Positions 9,260 through 18,406 of a DNA stretch of 64,000 nt are shown one piece after another. The translations under genes were made by a program, and so were the position numbers. The stretch spans positions 4,497,001 to 4,561,000 of the forward strand of contig NZ_AP024849.1 in NCBI RefSeq assembly GCF_019977655.1, in the 5' to 3' direction. The DNA comes from Clostridium gelidum (GTDB lineage Bacteria > Bacillota > Clostridia > Clostridiales > Clostridiaceae). The notes beneath the pieces are model-generated. The model was not told the origin of the DNA. It saw only the letters and a program-made list of their open reading frames with translations, and made no database searches. The stretch's first letter is position 1. Each line of letters starts with the position of its first letter.

Positions 9260-9781
9260 TTCTTTAACATTGTCTTGTATAACATCACATGCACCACTTA
9301 AACTTGTATCTATATTCTTTGCAACTGATTCAAAACTACTTTGGAGACTTTTTATTAATTTTATCTTTTGATCTTCTATTTCTTTATCTAATTGAGTTAA
9401 TATTTCATCAGAATAATCTCTAGAACCTAGTCTTATAGCCTTAGCATCTCGTTGTGCTGAGGTTATAATTTCCTCTGCCCTTATCTTTGCTTCCTTTACA
9501 ATATCATGTTTTTCAACATTTTGCTTCATCATAGTCATAGTGTCTTTTCTAACAGAATCATATTCTTTTTTAGCTTCATCTAATATTCGTTCTCTTTCAT
9601 TCATAACCCATTCAGCTTTTTTAAATTGATCTGGCATATAATTAATTATTTGATCAATTACTTCAATAATTTCTTTTTTATCAATCATAACTTTACCACT
9701 CATTGGTACCTTTGATGAATTTTCCACCAAATCCTGTAAATATTCTAATAATTCTATAACATTAACCTCCATTTTTTCCAT
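9239..9781 (-). CDS. Coiled-coil protein of the DivIVA / ATPase-subunit-like type
   Basis: 180-residue, highly charged, mostly helical protein without membrane segments or signal peptide. Residues 55-115 are rich in Glu, Lys and Ala (KAEWVMNERERILDEAKKEY ... IRAEEIITSAQRDA), as in DivIVA-like or V-ATPase subunit H-like coiled coils. In clostridia this gene regularly follows coaD. ATG follows AAGGAGTG. Specific function unknown; a scaffold or polarity role is only a guess. Confidence 0.7.
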   Translation of the reverse strand: MEKMEVNVIELLEYLQDLVENSSKVPMSGKVMIDKKEIIEVIDQIINYMPDQFKKAEWVMNERERILDEAKKEYDSVRKDTMTMMKQNVEKHDIVKEAKIRAEEIITSAQRDAKAIRLGSRDYSDEILTQLDKEIEDQKIKLIKSLQSSFESVAKNIDTSLSGACDVIQDNVKELRGMKK

Positions 9782-9792
9782 AAAAACACTCC

Positions 9793-10272
9793 TTAGATAT
9801 TTATTCTAGCTACTATATCTGAGACAATTTCGCTTGGGACAAGTCCCTTAATATTCCCTCCAAATTTTGCCACCTGCTTAACACCAGATGAACTTATATG
9901 TAAATTTTTAGAAGATGCCATCATACATACAGTTTCAATATCTGAATCCAATTCACTATTCATAAATGACATTTGCATTTCATATTCAAAATCACAAGTC
10001 GTTCTTAAGCCCTTTAAAATTATATTAGAATTACATTCTTTTAGAAAATTTACTAAAAGCCCATTAAAACTTCTAACTTCAACATTTTCTATATCTTTTG
10101 TCACTTTCTTTATTAATTGAACTCTTTCATCAATTTCAAAAAGATACTTTTTATCCACATTAACTAGTACTGCTACTATAATTTTATCAAAAGCCTTTGA
10201 TCCCCTTTTTATAATATCAAGATGTCCATTAGTTATAGGATCAAAGCTTCCTGGATATACTGCAATTTTCAT
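9793..10272 (-). CDS. coaD: Pantetheine-phosphate adenylyltransferase
   Basis: Fourth step of coenzyme A synthesis: ATP plus 4'-phosphopantetheine gives dephospho-CoA. The motif GSFDPITNGHLDI contains the TNGH variant of the HxGH signature, and ISSSGVKQ matches the ISSTxVR motif near the C-terminus. 159 aa, the normal hexameric PPAT length. The start ATG lies 3 nt after the rsmD stop, so rsmD-coaD is an operon, as in most Firmicutes. Confidence 0.97.
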   Translation of the reverse strand: MKIAVYPGSFDPITNGHLDIIKRGSKAFDKIIVAVLVNVDKKYLFEIDERVQLIKKVTKDIENVEVRSFNGLLVNFLKECNSNIILKGLRTTCDFEYEMQMSFMNSELDSDIETVCMMASSKNLHISSSGVKQVAKFGGNIKGLVPSEIVSDIVARINI

Positions 10273-10275
10273 TGT

Positions 10276-10833
10276 TTATTTCTCCTCATACTTATAATAA
10301 CATACAGTTGTATTTCCATACTTCTTGCTCTTTATTAACTTTATATTTTCATATTCTTCATAAATTTCTTCAATAGTATCTATTTTCGTAACTATTATTC
10401 CATCATCCTTTAATAAATCATGTTCCTTAACAATTTTCATAGCTTCTGGAATCATTTCTTTACAATAAGGTGGATCAATAAATATTATATCAAATTTTTT
10501 TCCTTTGCTTGCTAATTGTTTAAGTCCTACATATGCATCCGTGTTTATAGGAAAACAAAATTCTTGAAATTTAAGACTTTCAACATTTTGCTTTAACAGT
10601 GGGAATGTAACTGCACTCTTATCAAATAAGTAAACCTCACTTGCCCCTCTGCTGGCAGCTTCTAATCCCAAGCTTCCTGTCCCTGAAAAAACGTCTACAA
10701 CTACGCCCTCTGGTATATATGATTGAATTGTGCTAAACATAGCTTCCTTAACTCTATCTAATGTTGGTCTAGTTTCCATTGTCGCTGGAGGTATCAATTT
10801 ATGTCCTCTTGCTTTTCCTGCTATTATTCTCAA
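10276..10833 (-). CDS. rsmD: 16S rRNA (guanine(966)-N(2))-methyltransferase RsmD
   Basis: Methylates G966 of 16S rRNA. MRIIAGKARGHKL at the start, VVDVFSGTGSLGLEAASRGA (SAM binding, motif I), and FIDPPYCKE (motif IV, DPPY catalytic) are present in 185 aa. The start is a TTG: AAGGAGG lies 8 nt upstream and there is no ATG. First gene of rsmD-coaD. Confidence 0.95.
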   Translation of the reverse strand: MRIIAGKARGHKLIPPATMETRPTLDRVKEAMFSTIQSYIPEGVVVDVFSGTGSLGLEAASRGASEVYLFDKSAVTFPLLKQNVESLKFQEFCFPINTDAYVGLKQLASKGKKFDIIFIDPPYCKEMIPEAMKIVKEHDLLKDDGIIVTKIDTIEEIYEEYENIKLIKSKKYGNTTVCYYKYEEK

Positions 10834-10862
10834 GTTTTATTCCTCCTTAACTAAGCATACAA

Positions 10863-10886
10863 GAAAATCTGCTTCGCAGACTTTTC
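10863..10886 (-). terminator. Hairpin downstream of recG
   Basis: GAAAATCTGC, loop TTC, GCAGACTTTTC. On the minus strand the stem is followed by TTGT, giving a weak terminator between recG and rsmD. Confidence 0.45.
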
Positions 10887-10905
10887 AATTTATAATTCAC
10901 AATTT

Positions 10906-10982
10906 ATGATCTTGGTTGCACTTAGTGCCTTTTTTATCTGTGAAATGATCTTGGTTGTTCTTCGCACTTCTTTTATCTGTGT
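10906..10982. repeat. Tandem 37-40 bp repeat, also present inverted at 33128-33158
   Basis: Two tandem units share ATGATCTTGGTTG followed by a CACTT or TTCTT segment, a GC(A)C element and TTTTATCTGTG. The reverse complement of the same unit (AAGTGCAACCAAGATCATTT) reappears at 33128. Function unknown; dispersed intergenic repeat. Confidence 0.55.
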
Positions 10983-11033
10983 GTATTTTTTCATATGTGT
11001 ATATATTAACACATCTATATATAGTATTTCAAA

Positions 11034-13067
11034 TTAATTAAAACAAATATATTTACTGCTTTTTTCTAGATTCTTGCTTAGTTCATTTATTATTTCCTTA
11101 TTTACACTACTTTCATTTTGTAGAATATTGTTTGCTTCTAGTTTAGCACATCTTAATATTTTTATATCCTCATAAAGATTTGCAAGGATAAATCCTTCAT
11201 CTCCACTTTGTTTTCTACCAAACATTTCGCCTGCACCTCTAAGTTCTAAATCTTTTTCTGATATTAAAAAACCATCACTACATTCTGTCATTATTTGCAT
11301 CCTCTTTTTAGTTGTATTGCTTTTAGCTTTTGCTATAAGAACGCAATAAGAAGAATACTCTCCACGTCCAACTCTCCCTCTTAATTGATGAAGCTGAGAA
11401 AGACCAAATCTTTCTGCATTTTCAACAATCATTACAGAAGCATTAGGCACATTAACCCCAACTTCAATTACAGTGGTTGAAATTAAAACGTTAAATTCAT
11501 TATTTTTAAATCTTTTTATTATATCTTCTTTCTCGCTTCCCTTCATTTTTCCATGAAGAATTTCAACCTTTAAATCTTTAAATATTCCTGTTGTAAGTTT
11601 ATTATATACTGTCTCCACTGAATTCAATTCTTCCTTTTCGTCTTCTTCTATAAGAGGACAAACTATATATACTTGTCTTCCCATTTTAATTTCATCATAA
11701 GCCAAATCATAACCTATATCTCTTTGAGCTTCTCCATAAAATCTAGTATCTATTTTCTTTCTACCTGGTGGCAATTCATCAATTATAGATACATCTAAAT
11801 CAGAATAAAGATATAAAGCTAAGGTTCTAGGAATTGGGGTAGCTGTCATAACTAAACAATCTGCTCTTTTTCCTTTATTTATGAGCTTACTTCTTTGCTC
11901 CACTCCAAATCTGTGCTGTTCATCAGTTACTATTAATCCTAATTTTCTAAATTCTACATCGTCTTGGAAAAGTGCATGGGTTCCTATTACCAAAATAGGC
12001 TCTGAAGTTTTAATTCTCTCTTTAATTCTTTGCTTTTCCTTTGAAGTAGTTGATCCTGTTAGTAATTCTATTTCTATATTAAAATCCTTAAAAACTTTTT
12101 TTGCTTCTTCAAAATGCTGACTTGCAAGAATTTCTGTTGGTGCCATAAAAGCACATTGATAACCATTCAAAATAACATTAAAAATAGCTATTAGAGCAAC
12201 TATGGTTTTTCCACTTCCAACATCACCTTGAATCAATCTATTCATAGAATATTTTGATTTTTGATCCCTCAAAATTTCACGTACAACTCTAGTTTGTGCA
12301 CCAGTAAGAGGGAATGGTAGTTTTTCTTTAAATTCACTAAACTCGTCTACCCATTCAAAAAATATTCCATTGGTATTTTTTTTAATATTATTTTTTAGAA
12401 GCAATAATTTTAATGAATATGTAAATAATTCTTGAAACTTAAGTCTTATTTCAGCTTTTTCTAGCATCTCTTTATTTTCTGGGAAATGTATGCTTCTTAT
12501 GGCATCATTTAATGAAATCAAAGAATATTTATCTACTACATCCTTAGGTAAATTTTCTTTAACTTCCATATGTGATAATATCTCGTTAATCAATTTTTCA
12601 AATAATTTATTACTTATATCTGATTTTAATGGATACTTAGGTAAAATCTCACTAGAAAGTGCTTCTTCACAAGTAACTGTAGGATTAACTACTTCTAATG
12701 TATTTCCTATTTTTTTAAACTTACCCATTAAATTATATACTTGTCCTTGTCTAAAAGTATTTCTTATATATCTTTGATTAAACCATTTTCCAGACACTTT
12801 ATATCCATCATAATTAAAATCTATTGTTGTGAGGATCTTACCAGTTTTTGTTCTAATATCACTTCTAAATTTAACAACTTCACATTTTAATATTTGTTTA
12901 TCTTCTCCACTAATACTTTCAAAATCTGCATTACCATCTACAAATTCGTAATTTCTTGGGAAATATAATAAGATATCTAATATATTAAAAATTCCACATC
13001 TATTTAATTTTTCACTAGCTTTAGGACCTACTCCCTTTAACTCAGAAATATTACTATATATATCCAA
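11034..13067 (-). CDS. recG: ATP-dependent DNA helicase RecG
   Basis: Superfamily 2 helicase that regresses stalled replication forks and processes Holliday junctions. 677 aa, family length. N-terminal wedge/OB region with LKGVGPKASEKLNRCGI; Walker A GDVGSGKT; Walker B TDEQHRFG; MTATPIPRTLAL (motif III); and the C-terminal LRGRVGRG and DLELRGAGEMFGRKQSG motifs. The start is a TTG 5 nt after AAGGAGGG. The neighbouring fakA operon ends in a terminator, so recG is separately transcribed or reached by read-through. Confidence 0.97.
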   Translation of the reverse strand: MDIYSNISELKGVGPKASEKLNRCGIFNILDILLYFPRNYEFVDGNADFESISGEDKQILKCEVVKFRSDIRTKTGKILTTIDFNYDGYKVSGKWFNQRYIRNTFRQGQVYNLMGKFKKIGNTLEVVNPTVTCEEALSSEILPKYPLKSDISNKLFEKLINEILSHMEVKENLPKDVVDKYSLISLNDAIRSIHFPENKEMLEKAEIRLKFQELFTYSLKLLLLKNNIKKNTNGIFFEWVDEFSEFKEKLPFPLTGAQTRVVREILRDQKSKYSMNRLIQGDVGSGKTIVALIAIFNVILNGYQCAFMAPTEILASQHFEEAKKVFKDFNIEIELLTGSTTSKEKQRIKERIKTSEPILVIGTHALFQDDVEFRKLGLIVTDEQHRFGVEQRSKLINKGKRADCLVMTATPIPRTLALYLYSDLDVSIIDELPPGRKKIDTRFYGEAQRDIGYDLAYDEIKMGRQVYIVCPLIEEDEKEELNSVETVYNKLTTGIFKDLKVEILHGKMKGSEKEDIIKRFKNNEFNVLISTTVIEVGVNVPNASVMIVENAERFGLSQLHQLRGRVGRGEYSSYCVLIAKAKSNTTKKRMQIMTECSDGFLISEKDLELRGAGEMFGRKQSGDEGFILANLYEDIKILRCAKLEANNILQNESSVNKEIINELSKNLEKSSKYICFN

Positions 13068-13092
13068 AATTTCCCTCCTTCCAAAAATGACA

Positions 13093-13119
13093 AAAAGCGC
13101 CCATTATTTAGGCGCTTTT
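13093..13119 (-). terminator. Intrinsic terminator after fakA
   Basis: Stem AAAAGCGCC / GGCGCTTTT with a 9-nt loop, T-run on both strands, between the fakA stop and the recG start. Confidence 0.85.
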
Positions 13120-13129
13120 ATTGTTATCC

Positions 13130-14797
13130 TTATTCTACTGACATTAAAAAATAGTAAAGAGGTTGATTTCCTTTATAGAATTGAATATCTAACTCCTCAT
13201 ATTTACCTTGTAACTCAAGTTGAAACCCACTCGCTTCCTCATCAGTTACTTCTTCACCATAATATACAGTAATAAGTTCACATTCGTCATCTATCATGTC
13301 ATCTAGAACTTTATTTGCTACAGTTTTTTTGTCTTCGCCTACTTCTTTTATTTTGCCTTCTACGAGTCCTAGCATATTTCCTTCTTTAATATCAATCCCA
13401 TCAATTTCAGTATCGCGAACTGCATAAGTTACTGACCCAGTTTTAACCTCTTCAATTGTGTTTTTCAAATTATTGAAATTATCCTCTGGTTCAGAATCGA
13501 AATTGAACATAGTTGCACATGCTATTCCTTGTGGAATAGTTGTTGTAGGTACTACACGAATATCTTTATCAGATATTTCTGCTGCTTGATTAGCTGCCAT
13601 AATTATATTTTTATTATTTGGCATAATAAAAATATGTTCAGCATTTATTTTATTAACAGCATCTAAAATATCTTGAGTAGATGGATTCATGGTTTGACCA
13701 CCTTCAATAACATAATCTATACCCAAATCTTTAAATATGCTTGAAATTCCATCGCCCATTGCTACTGTTATAAATCCATATTTCTTCTTTTCATCGTCTA
13801 AAATCTCATCTTCATTTTGAAGATTGTTTTCTTCTATATTATCATTATTTAATTCTTTGTCCTTAGCATTCATTAAAATTTCTCTATGCTCTTCTCTCAT
13901 ATTATCAATTTTAATTTTTGATAATTCTCCTATAGCTACTGCCTTAGATAATACAAGTCCTGGATCATTCGTATGTATGTGAACTTTAATAACATCATCA
14001 TATCCAACAACAATCATAGAATCTCCAAGAGACTCTATTTCATTTTGGAATTTCTTTGCACGTTTAGCATCACCTAAGATTATAAATTCAGTACAATAAC
14101 CAAATTTAATCTCTATGTCTTCAGTAGCTTGTGCTAATGTATTACCAGGTATTCCTATTTTTATATCCTTTATTTCAGCTTTAATTTCTTCCTTTAAAGC
14201 TTCATGCATACCTTTAAGTATTATATAAAGTCCCATTCCACCAGAATCGACTACTTTAGCTTTTTTAAGTGCTGGTAGCATTTCTGGAGTTCTATCTAGC
14301 ATATCTTTAGATTTAATTGTTACTTCTTCCATAAAACTTACTATATCTTTAGCTTCAGATGCTATTGCTGCGTCTGCTGCTGCTCTGATTACAGAAAGTA
14401 TAGTTCCTTCCGTTGGTCTCATAACTGCCTTATATGCTGATTTTGACCCTTCAAGGAAACCAATTGCAAATTCAATAACATCTACTTCTTTTTTCCCTTC
14501 GAGTCCCTTAGAAATTCCTCTAAGTATTTGAGATAATATAACTCCCGAGTTACCTCTAGCACCCATTAATGCACCTTTGGCTAATTTTTTAGATACTTCT
14601 CCTATAGAATCAGTATTTATATTTTCTATTTCTTTAACTGCTGCTTTAAATGTCATAGACATATTAGTTCCAGTGTCTCCATCTGGAACCGGAAATACAT
14701 TTAGTGCATTTACAAAGTCACTTTGTTCTAGTAGTCTATTACTAGCATTAACAACCATGTTATAAAAATCATGGCCATTGATTTTTGTATATTCCAT
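13130..14797 (-). CDS. fakA: Fatty acid kinase catalytic subunit FakA (YloV family)
   Basis: Phosphorylates exogenous fatty acids bound to FakB (DegV) proteins; the acyl-phosphate enters phospholipid synthesis. 555 aa: N-terminal DhaL-type kinase domain (residues 1-200; VPDGDTGTNM and ARGNSGVILSQ bind ATP-Mg), a middle domain with metal-ligand pattern Cys235 (FGYCTEF) and His273-x-His275 (VHIHTNDP), and a C-terminal FakB-binding domain. Known formerly as DAK phosphatase. It lies 14 nt after asp23, the conserved asp23-yloV pair. No degV gene is in the window. Confidence 0.93.
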   Translation of the reverse strand: MEYTKINGHDFYNMVVNASNRLLEQSDFVNALNVFPVPDGDTGTNMSMTFKAAVKEIENINTDSIGEVSKKLAKGALMGARGNSGVILSQILRGISKGLEGKKEVDVIEFAIGFLEGSKSAYKAVMRPTEGTILSVIRAAADAAIASEAKDIVSFMEEVTIKSKDMLDRTPEMLPALKKAKVVDSGGMGLYIILKGMHEALKEEIKAEIKDIKIGIPGNTLAQATEDIEIKFGYCTEFIILGDAKRAKKFQNEIESLGDSMIVVGYDDVIKVHIHTNDPGLVLSKAVAIGELSKIKIDNMREEHREILMNAKDKELNNDNIEENNLQNEDEILDDEKKKYGFITVAMGDGISSIFKDLGIDYVIEGGQTMNPSTQDILDAVNKINAEHIFIMPNNKNIIMAANQAAEISDKDIRVVPTTTIPQGIACATMFNFDSEPEDNFNNLKNTIEEVKTGSVTYAVRDTEIDGIDIKEGNMLGLVEGKIKEVGEDKKTVANKVLDDMIDDECELITVYYGEEVTDEEASGFQLELQGKYEELDIQFYKGNQPLYYFLMSVE

Positions 14798-14810
14798 TCA
14801 GTTTATCCTC

Positions 14811-15161
14811 CTAAACTCTAACCGCTTGAACATTTACTGTTATAGATGAAACCTTAAGACCCGTATAGTTTTCAACACTATAACGAACCTTTTGAATTAT
14901 ATTATTAGATATAACCGATATTTTTGTTCCATATTCAACCATAACAAACAATTCGATTTGTAATTTGTTTTCATTTGTTAATTGTAATTTAACACCTTTT
15001 GCTAAATTTTCTATGCCCATAAGTTCCCAAAGTCCTTCGCCAGCATTTCTAGAAACCATACCAACTACTCCATAGCATTCCATTGTTGATAATCCAACAA
15101 TTTTAGCTAAAACTTCTTCTGAATAATTTATATTACCATTTTCATTTGAAAATCCAATCAT
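14811..15161 (-). CDS. Asp23/Gls24 family envelope stress protein
   Basis: 116-residue single-domain protein (YloU type). Conserved features are the N-terminal YSEEVLAKIVGLSTMECYGVV-like region, broken by a loop, and the C-terminal VNVQAVRV. In other Firmicutes such proteins sit at the cytoplasmic membrane face and respond to envelope stress. It is translated from an ATG after AGGAGGAAT, and fakA follows by 14 nt. Confidence 0.9.
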   Translation of the reverse strand: MIGFSNENGNINYSEEVLAKIVGLSTMECYGVVGMVSRNAGEGLWELMGIENLAKGVKLQLTNENKLQIELFVMVEYGTKISVISNNIIQKVRYSVENYTGLKVSSITVNVQAVRV

Positions 15162-15335
15162 TCATATTCCTCCTAAAATCTTATATCCTATTTTATATTT
15201 TATATTAGAACAATATATTATTCAAGTATTCAGATAATATATATTGTAAACTACTAATATTATATTATTCTAAACTACTATTTATTTACTATTTATTATA
15301 AACTACTATTAATTTATAATAAATACTAATTTATC

Positions 15336-15364
15336 TTGCCTATTATATTTCCCTATGGTATAAT
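15336..15364 (+). promoter_or_regulatory. Promoter of rpmB
   Basis: TTGCCT, 17-bp spacer, TATAAT, about 55 nt before the rpmB start. The stretch upstream (15245-15315) has a repeated AAACTACTA(A/T)T motif that could act as an AT-rich UP-like element. Confidence 0.7.
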
Positions 15365-15418
15365 TTAGTCTGTCCTATTGAAGATGATTATCTATGCAAT
15401 ATAAGGAGGTGTTTTCTA

Positions 15419-15610
15419 ATGGCAAGAAGATGCGAAATATGTGATAAAGGTGTTGTAGCAGGTGTACAATACAGCCATTCACATCGTCAATCAAAGAGAA
15501 CTTGGGCTCCTAACATAAAGAAAGTAAAAGCTTTAGTTAACGGAACACCAAGAACTGTTCATGTATGTACAAGATGCCTTAGATCTGGAAAGGTCCAAAG
15601 AGCAATATAG
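15419..15610 (+). CDS. rpmB: 50S ribosomal protein L28
   Basis: 63-residue large-subunit protein of the zinc-binding form: CEICDKG near the N-terminus and CTRCLRSG near the C-terminus. SHSHRQSKRTWAPNIKKV is the family core. AGGAGGTG ribosome binding site. It is divergent from asp23-fakA and convergent with spoVM, the same neighbourhood as in Bacillus. Confidence 0.98.
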   Translation: MARRCEICDKGVVAGVQYSHSHRQSKRTWAPNIKKVKALVNGTPRTVHVCTRCLRSGKVQRAI

Positions 15611-15620
15611 TTCATAATAA

Positions 15621-15650
15621 AAAATGCAATTGTTATCCCAATTGCATTTT
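15621..15650 (+). terminator. Intrinsic terminator after rpmB
   Basis: 12-bp perfect stem AAAATGCAATTG / CAATTGCATTTT, 6-nt loop, then TTGTTGTTT. Confidence 0.9.
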
Positions 15651-15776
15651 TTGTTGTTTAGAGTTATTTAAGCTCTTAACAGTTAACAATTAACAATTTA
15701 CAGTTGAGGATGATATTCCTTTATTGTCCATTGTAAATTGACACTTGTCAATTGGAAAGTTACTTTTATGTATACT

Positions 15777-15848
15777 CTAGTTTTTTCTTCTAAAAAATCT
15801 TATTATATTGGATAAAAATCTTGGCAATTTAAATGCTATTATTTTCAT
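15777..15848 (-). CDS. spoVM: Stage V sporulation protein SpoVM (23 aa)
   Basis: A 23-codon gene with a strong ribosome binding site (TAGGAGGG, 6 nt spacing). The product starts MKIIAFKLPRFLSNIIRFF and ends RRKN. It matches the SpoVM pattern MKxxxIKLPKFLxGIVR: an amphipathic helix, proline in the same place, positive residues along one face. SpoVM recognises the convex forespore membrane and anchors SpoIVA (31512-32990) to start coat assembly. It lies between rpmB and thiN exactly as in B. subtilis, which strongly supports the call. A hairpin AATTGACA/TGTCAATT at 15735-15752 follows. Confidence 0.9.
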   Translation of the reverse strand: MKIIAFKLPRFLSNIIRFFRRKN

Positions 15849-16001
15849 AACTATCCCTCCTAAATATTAATAATATAAAGTACCCATCTTAAAATTAATT
15901 TCGTCTTATTATATTAATATTCAGTTACTCCTAAAAATGTTCCAACTTTTATTGATTAAAAAAAAATAACTTCAAACCATTGAACGTATATTAGACATAA
16001 A

Positions 16002-16031
16002 AAATAACAAGTCATATTTAACTTGTTATTT
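16002..16031 (-). terminator. Intrinsic terminator after thiN
   Basis: 11-bp stem AAATAACAAGT / ACTTGTTATTT with an 8-nt loop, T-rich on the minus strand. It closes the priA-to-thiN gene run, leaving spoVM as a separate unit. Confidence 0.8.
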
Positions 16032-16043
16032 GCTTTCATATAC

Positions 16044-16679
16044 CTAATCAATTGAGTGCAGAATTAATAATTCTCCATCTTCATAACTAATCTCTATTGG
16101 AGTATCAATAAACTCATTACATATAGCTCTTGGATCTAATAAGCTTAAATCACAAGTCTCTAAATTGTACTTAGCACCTCTAATATTAAAATTCTTAACT
16201 TTATCGCATAGTGCATGAAAAGATATGTTTTCACCATAGTCTCCAAATAACTCCATTTTCTTTTCAGCTAAATAAAGTCTATTATTATCATTTATTATTT
16301 CAAGATTTGCTCCTCTTTTTTTAGTTGTTAAAAGAAGACCTATATTCCCAAGTGTATGATCCATTCTAGATCCAATTGCTCCAAATAAATATATTTTCTC
16401 TGAGCCTCTTTTAATAGCTTCTATTATTGCAATTTCAGTATCTGTATAGTCCTTTTCAGGTGGAAACTCTAAAACTTCTTTTATTTGTAATTTTACAGCA
16501 TCTAAAATTTCCTTTTTAACAGAATCAAAATCTCCAAGGAGCAAATCTGGAACAATCCCATAATTATAGAGACATTCACTCCCTCTATCAGCAGCTATTA
16601 TAAAATCTACCTTACCTAGATAACCTCTTAACAATTTTTCTGAAGGTGCTGTTCCTCCACTTACAATCGCCACATTCAA
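16044..16679 (-). CDS. thiN: Thiamine diphosphokinase
   Basis: Transfers pyrophosphate from ATP to thiamine to give thiamine diphosphate. 211 aa. Motifs: IAADRGSECLYNYGIVPDLLLGDFDS (cut here after 'LGDFDS'), EKDYTDTEIAI, and FGAIGSRMDHTLGNI, all diagnostic of the family. The start is a TTG 4 nt after the rpe stop; the ribosome binding site AAGGGGGT overlaps the end of rpe, so translation is coupled. Confidence 0.94.
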   Translation of the reverse strand: MNVAIVSGGTAPSEKLLRGYLGKVDFIIAADRGSECLYNYGIVPDLLLGDFDSVKKEILDAVKLQIKEVLEFPPEKDYTDTEIAIIEAIKRGSEKIYLFGAIGSRMDHTLGNIGLLLTTKKRGANLEIINDNNRLYLAEKKMELFGDYGENISFHALCDKVKNFNIRGAKYNLETCDLSLLDPRAICNEFIDTPIEISYEDGELLILHSID

Positions 16680-16683
16680 AGTA

Positions 16684-17328
16684 TTACCCCCTTAAAGCTT
16701 TTATATTATCGCTGATTTCTCCTCCACAAAACACAGCAGAACCTGCAACAATTACATTAGCACCAGCTTCTATAATTTCTTTTACATTCGTTTTATCTAC
16801 GCCACCATCCACTTCTATTAATAGTGATGGGTTAACTTTATTACTAAATTCTTTTATTTCTCTAATTTTATCTAAACAATATGGTATAAATTTTTGTCCT
16901 CCGTAACCTGGATTTACAGACATTATTAAAACCATATCTAAATTTACTATTAAATCCTTTAATACACTTGTTGGAGTTCCTGGATTCAATGAAATTGCAG
17001 CTTTAATACCTTTTGACTTAATATAATTAATTGTTCTATCTATATGTTGATCTGCTTCATAATGAACAGTAATTATATCTGCTCCTGCAATTATAAAATC
17101 ATCTATGTACTTTGATGGATTGTTTATCATTAAATGTATATCAAATGGTTTATCTGTTCTATTTCTTATTGATTTTATCACTGGTAATCCTAGGGATATA
17201 TTAGGTACAAAAGATCCATCCATTACATCTATATGGATAAAATCGGCTCCCCCTTTATCTATTCTCTCTATATCTTCTCCTAATTTCGAAAAATCTGCTG
17301 ACAATATTGATGGTGCAATCTTTACCAT
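16684..17328 (-). CDS. rpe: Ribulose-phosphate 3-epimerase
   Basis: Interconverts ribulose-5-phosphate and xylulose-5-phosphate in the pentose phosphate pathway. 214 aa TIM barrel: APSILSADFSKLG at the start, HIDVMDGSFVPN (metal-binding His and Asp), MSVNPGYGGQKF, and VDGGVDKTN. The ATG follows AAGGAGG, and its first codons overlap the end of rsgA by 7 nt. It is part of prkC-rsgA-rpe-thiN, conserved in Firmicutes. Confidence 0.98.
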   Translation of the reverse strand: MVKIAPSILSADFSKLGEDIERIDKGGADFIHIDVMDGSFVPNISLGLPVIKSIRNRTDKPFDIHLMINNPSKYIDDFIIAGADIITVHYEADQHIDRTINYIKSKGIKAAISLNPGTPTSVLKDLIVNLDMVLIMSVNPGYGGQKFIPYCLDKIREIKEFSNKVNPSLLIEVDGGVDKTNVKEIIEAGANVIVAGSAVFCGGEISDNIKALRG

Positions 17329-18194
17329 TTGTTTTTTTCCTCCTTCATTATTTCTTCTAATGTTTTTATATAAAAATTATATCTATATTTATTAACTTCT
17401 TCATTATCCATTGCCTCTTTTACAGCACAACTTGGTTCTTTATAATGTAGACATCCTCTATATTTGCACTTATCATTATACTCAGTAAATTCAGGGAAAC
17501 AATATTTAAGAGACTCTTTATCCATTAAATCTTTTATTTCTAATGTAGAAAATCCTGGTGTATCAACAATATATCCACCCGAAACTTCTATAAGTTCACT
17601 ATGTCTTGTGGTATGCTTACCTCTTCCAATCTTTTCACTAACGACTCCAGTCTCCATATGTGCTTTACTAGAGAGTTTATTAATTAGTGTAGATTTCCCT
17701 GCTCCAGATGGACCACAGAAAACTGTAATATTCCCTTGAATTTTTTCTTCTAATCTCTCTATTCCAAGTCCTTCTTTTGCATTTATATAAAGAACTTCAT
17801 ATCCTATATCATTTATCCTCTTTTTTATTTCATCTCTTTCTTCCTCTGAAACCAAATCTATTTTATTTAAACAAACTATAACTTCAATATTATTATACTC
17901 ACATAAAATTAAAAATTTGTTTAATAAATCAAAATTTATATCTGGACTCTTAACTGCAAAAACAATAAATGCTAGTGAAACATTTGCAACAGTTGGTCTA
18001 CTTAATTTCGATTTTCGCTCATGTATTTCTTCAATAACACCTTTTCCATTTTCTATTTTAATAGTAACATTATCTCCTACCATGGGTGTTATATCTTTAT
18101 GTCTAAATATACCTCTAGCTTTGCATTCTATTAAACCTTCTTCTGTCTTAATATAATAGAATCCTCCTATACCTTTTATTATCTTTCCATTCAT
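17322..18194 (-). CDS. rsgA: Ribosome small subunit GTPase RsgA
   Basis: Circularly permuted GTPase that checks late 30S assembly. OB-fold N-terminus (about residues 1-65), then the permuted order with G4 CLNKIDL before G1 GPSGAGKSTLIN and G3 DTPGFS, then a C-terminal zinc knuckle (CKYRGCLHYKEPSCAV). 290 aa. ATG after GGAGG. In B. subtilis its homologue CpgA is phosphorylated by PrkC, which is encoded just upstream here. Confidence 0.97.
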   Translation of the reverse strand: MNGKIIKGIGGFYYIKTEEGLIECKARGIFRHKDITPMVGDNVTIKIENGKGVIEEIHERKSKLSRPTVANVSLAFIVFAVKSPDINFDLLNKFLILCEYNNIEVIVCLNKIDLVSEEERDEIKKRINDIGYEVLYINAKEGLGIERLEEKIQGNITVFCGPSGAGKSTLINKLSSKAHMETGVVSEKIGRGKHTTRHSELIEVSGGYIVDTPGFSTLEIKDLMDKESLKYCFPEFTEYNDKCKYRGCLHYKEPSCAVKEAMDNEEVNKYRYNFYIKTLEEIMKEEKNKW

Positions 18195-18309
18195 ATTTTT
18201 CCTCCATAATTTTACAGACTTTGTATAATAATTTTTAAGAACTTTAATATATCTTCTTACATTATTAGTATATTGAATCTTTTATAATTTTATACAGTTA
18301 TAAAAATAA

Positions 18310-18335
18310 GGAGAGGGTTTTTACCAACCCCTCCT
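18310..18335 (-). terminator. Terminator downstream of prkC
   Basis: GGAGAGGGTT / AACCCCTCC stem with a one-base bulge and 6-nt loop, then TTATTTTT on the minus strand, 70 nt after the prkC stop. Genes rsgA-rpe-thiN must then have a separate promoter or rely on read-through. Confidence 0.65.
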
Positions 18336-18406
18336 CATATTTTTTTATTAAGTTATCCTTAAAAATAACAATTTTGATTTTATATTTTAAAGTGCTTCTT
18401 TAAATA

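Noticed and set aside
15245..15330. AAACTACTA repeats upstream of rpmB as an operator array
   Set aside because: Simple AT-rich repetition next to a good promoter; no symmetry.
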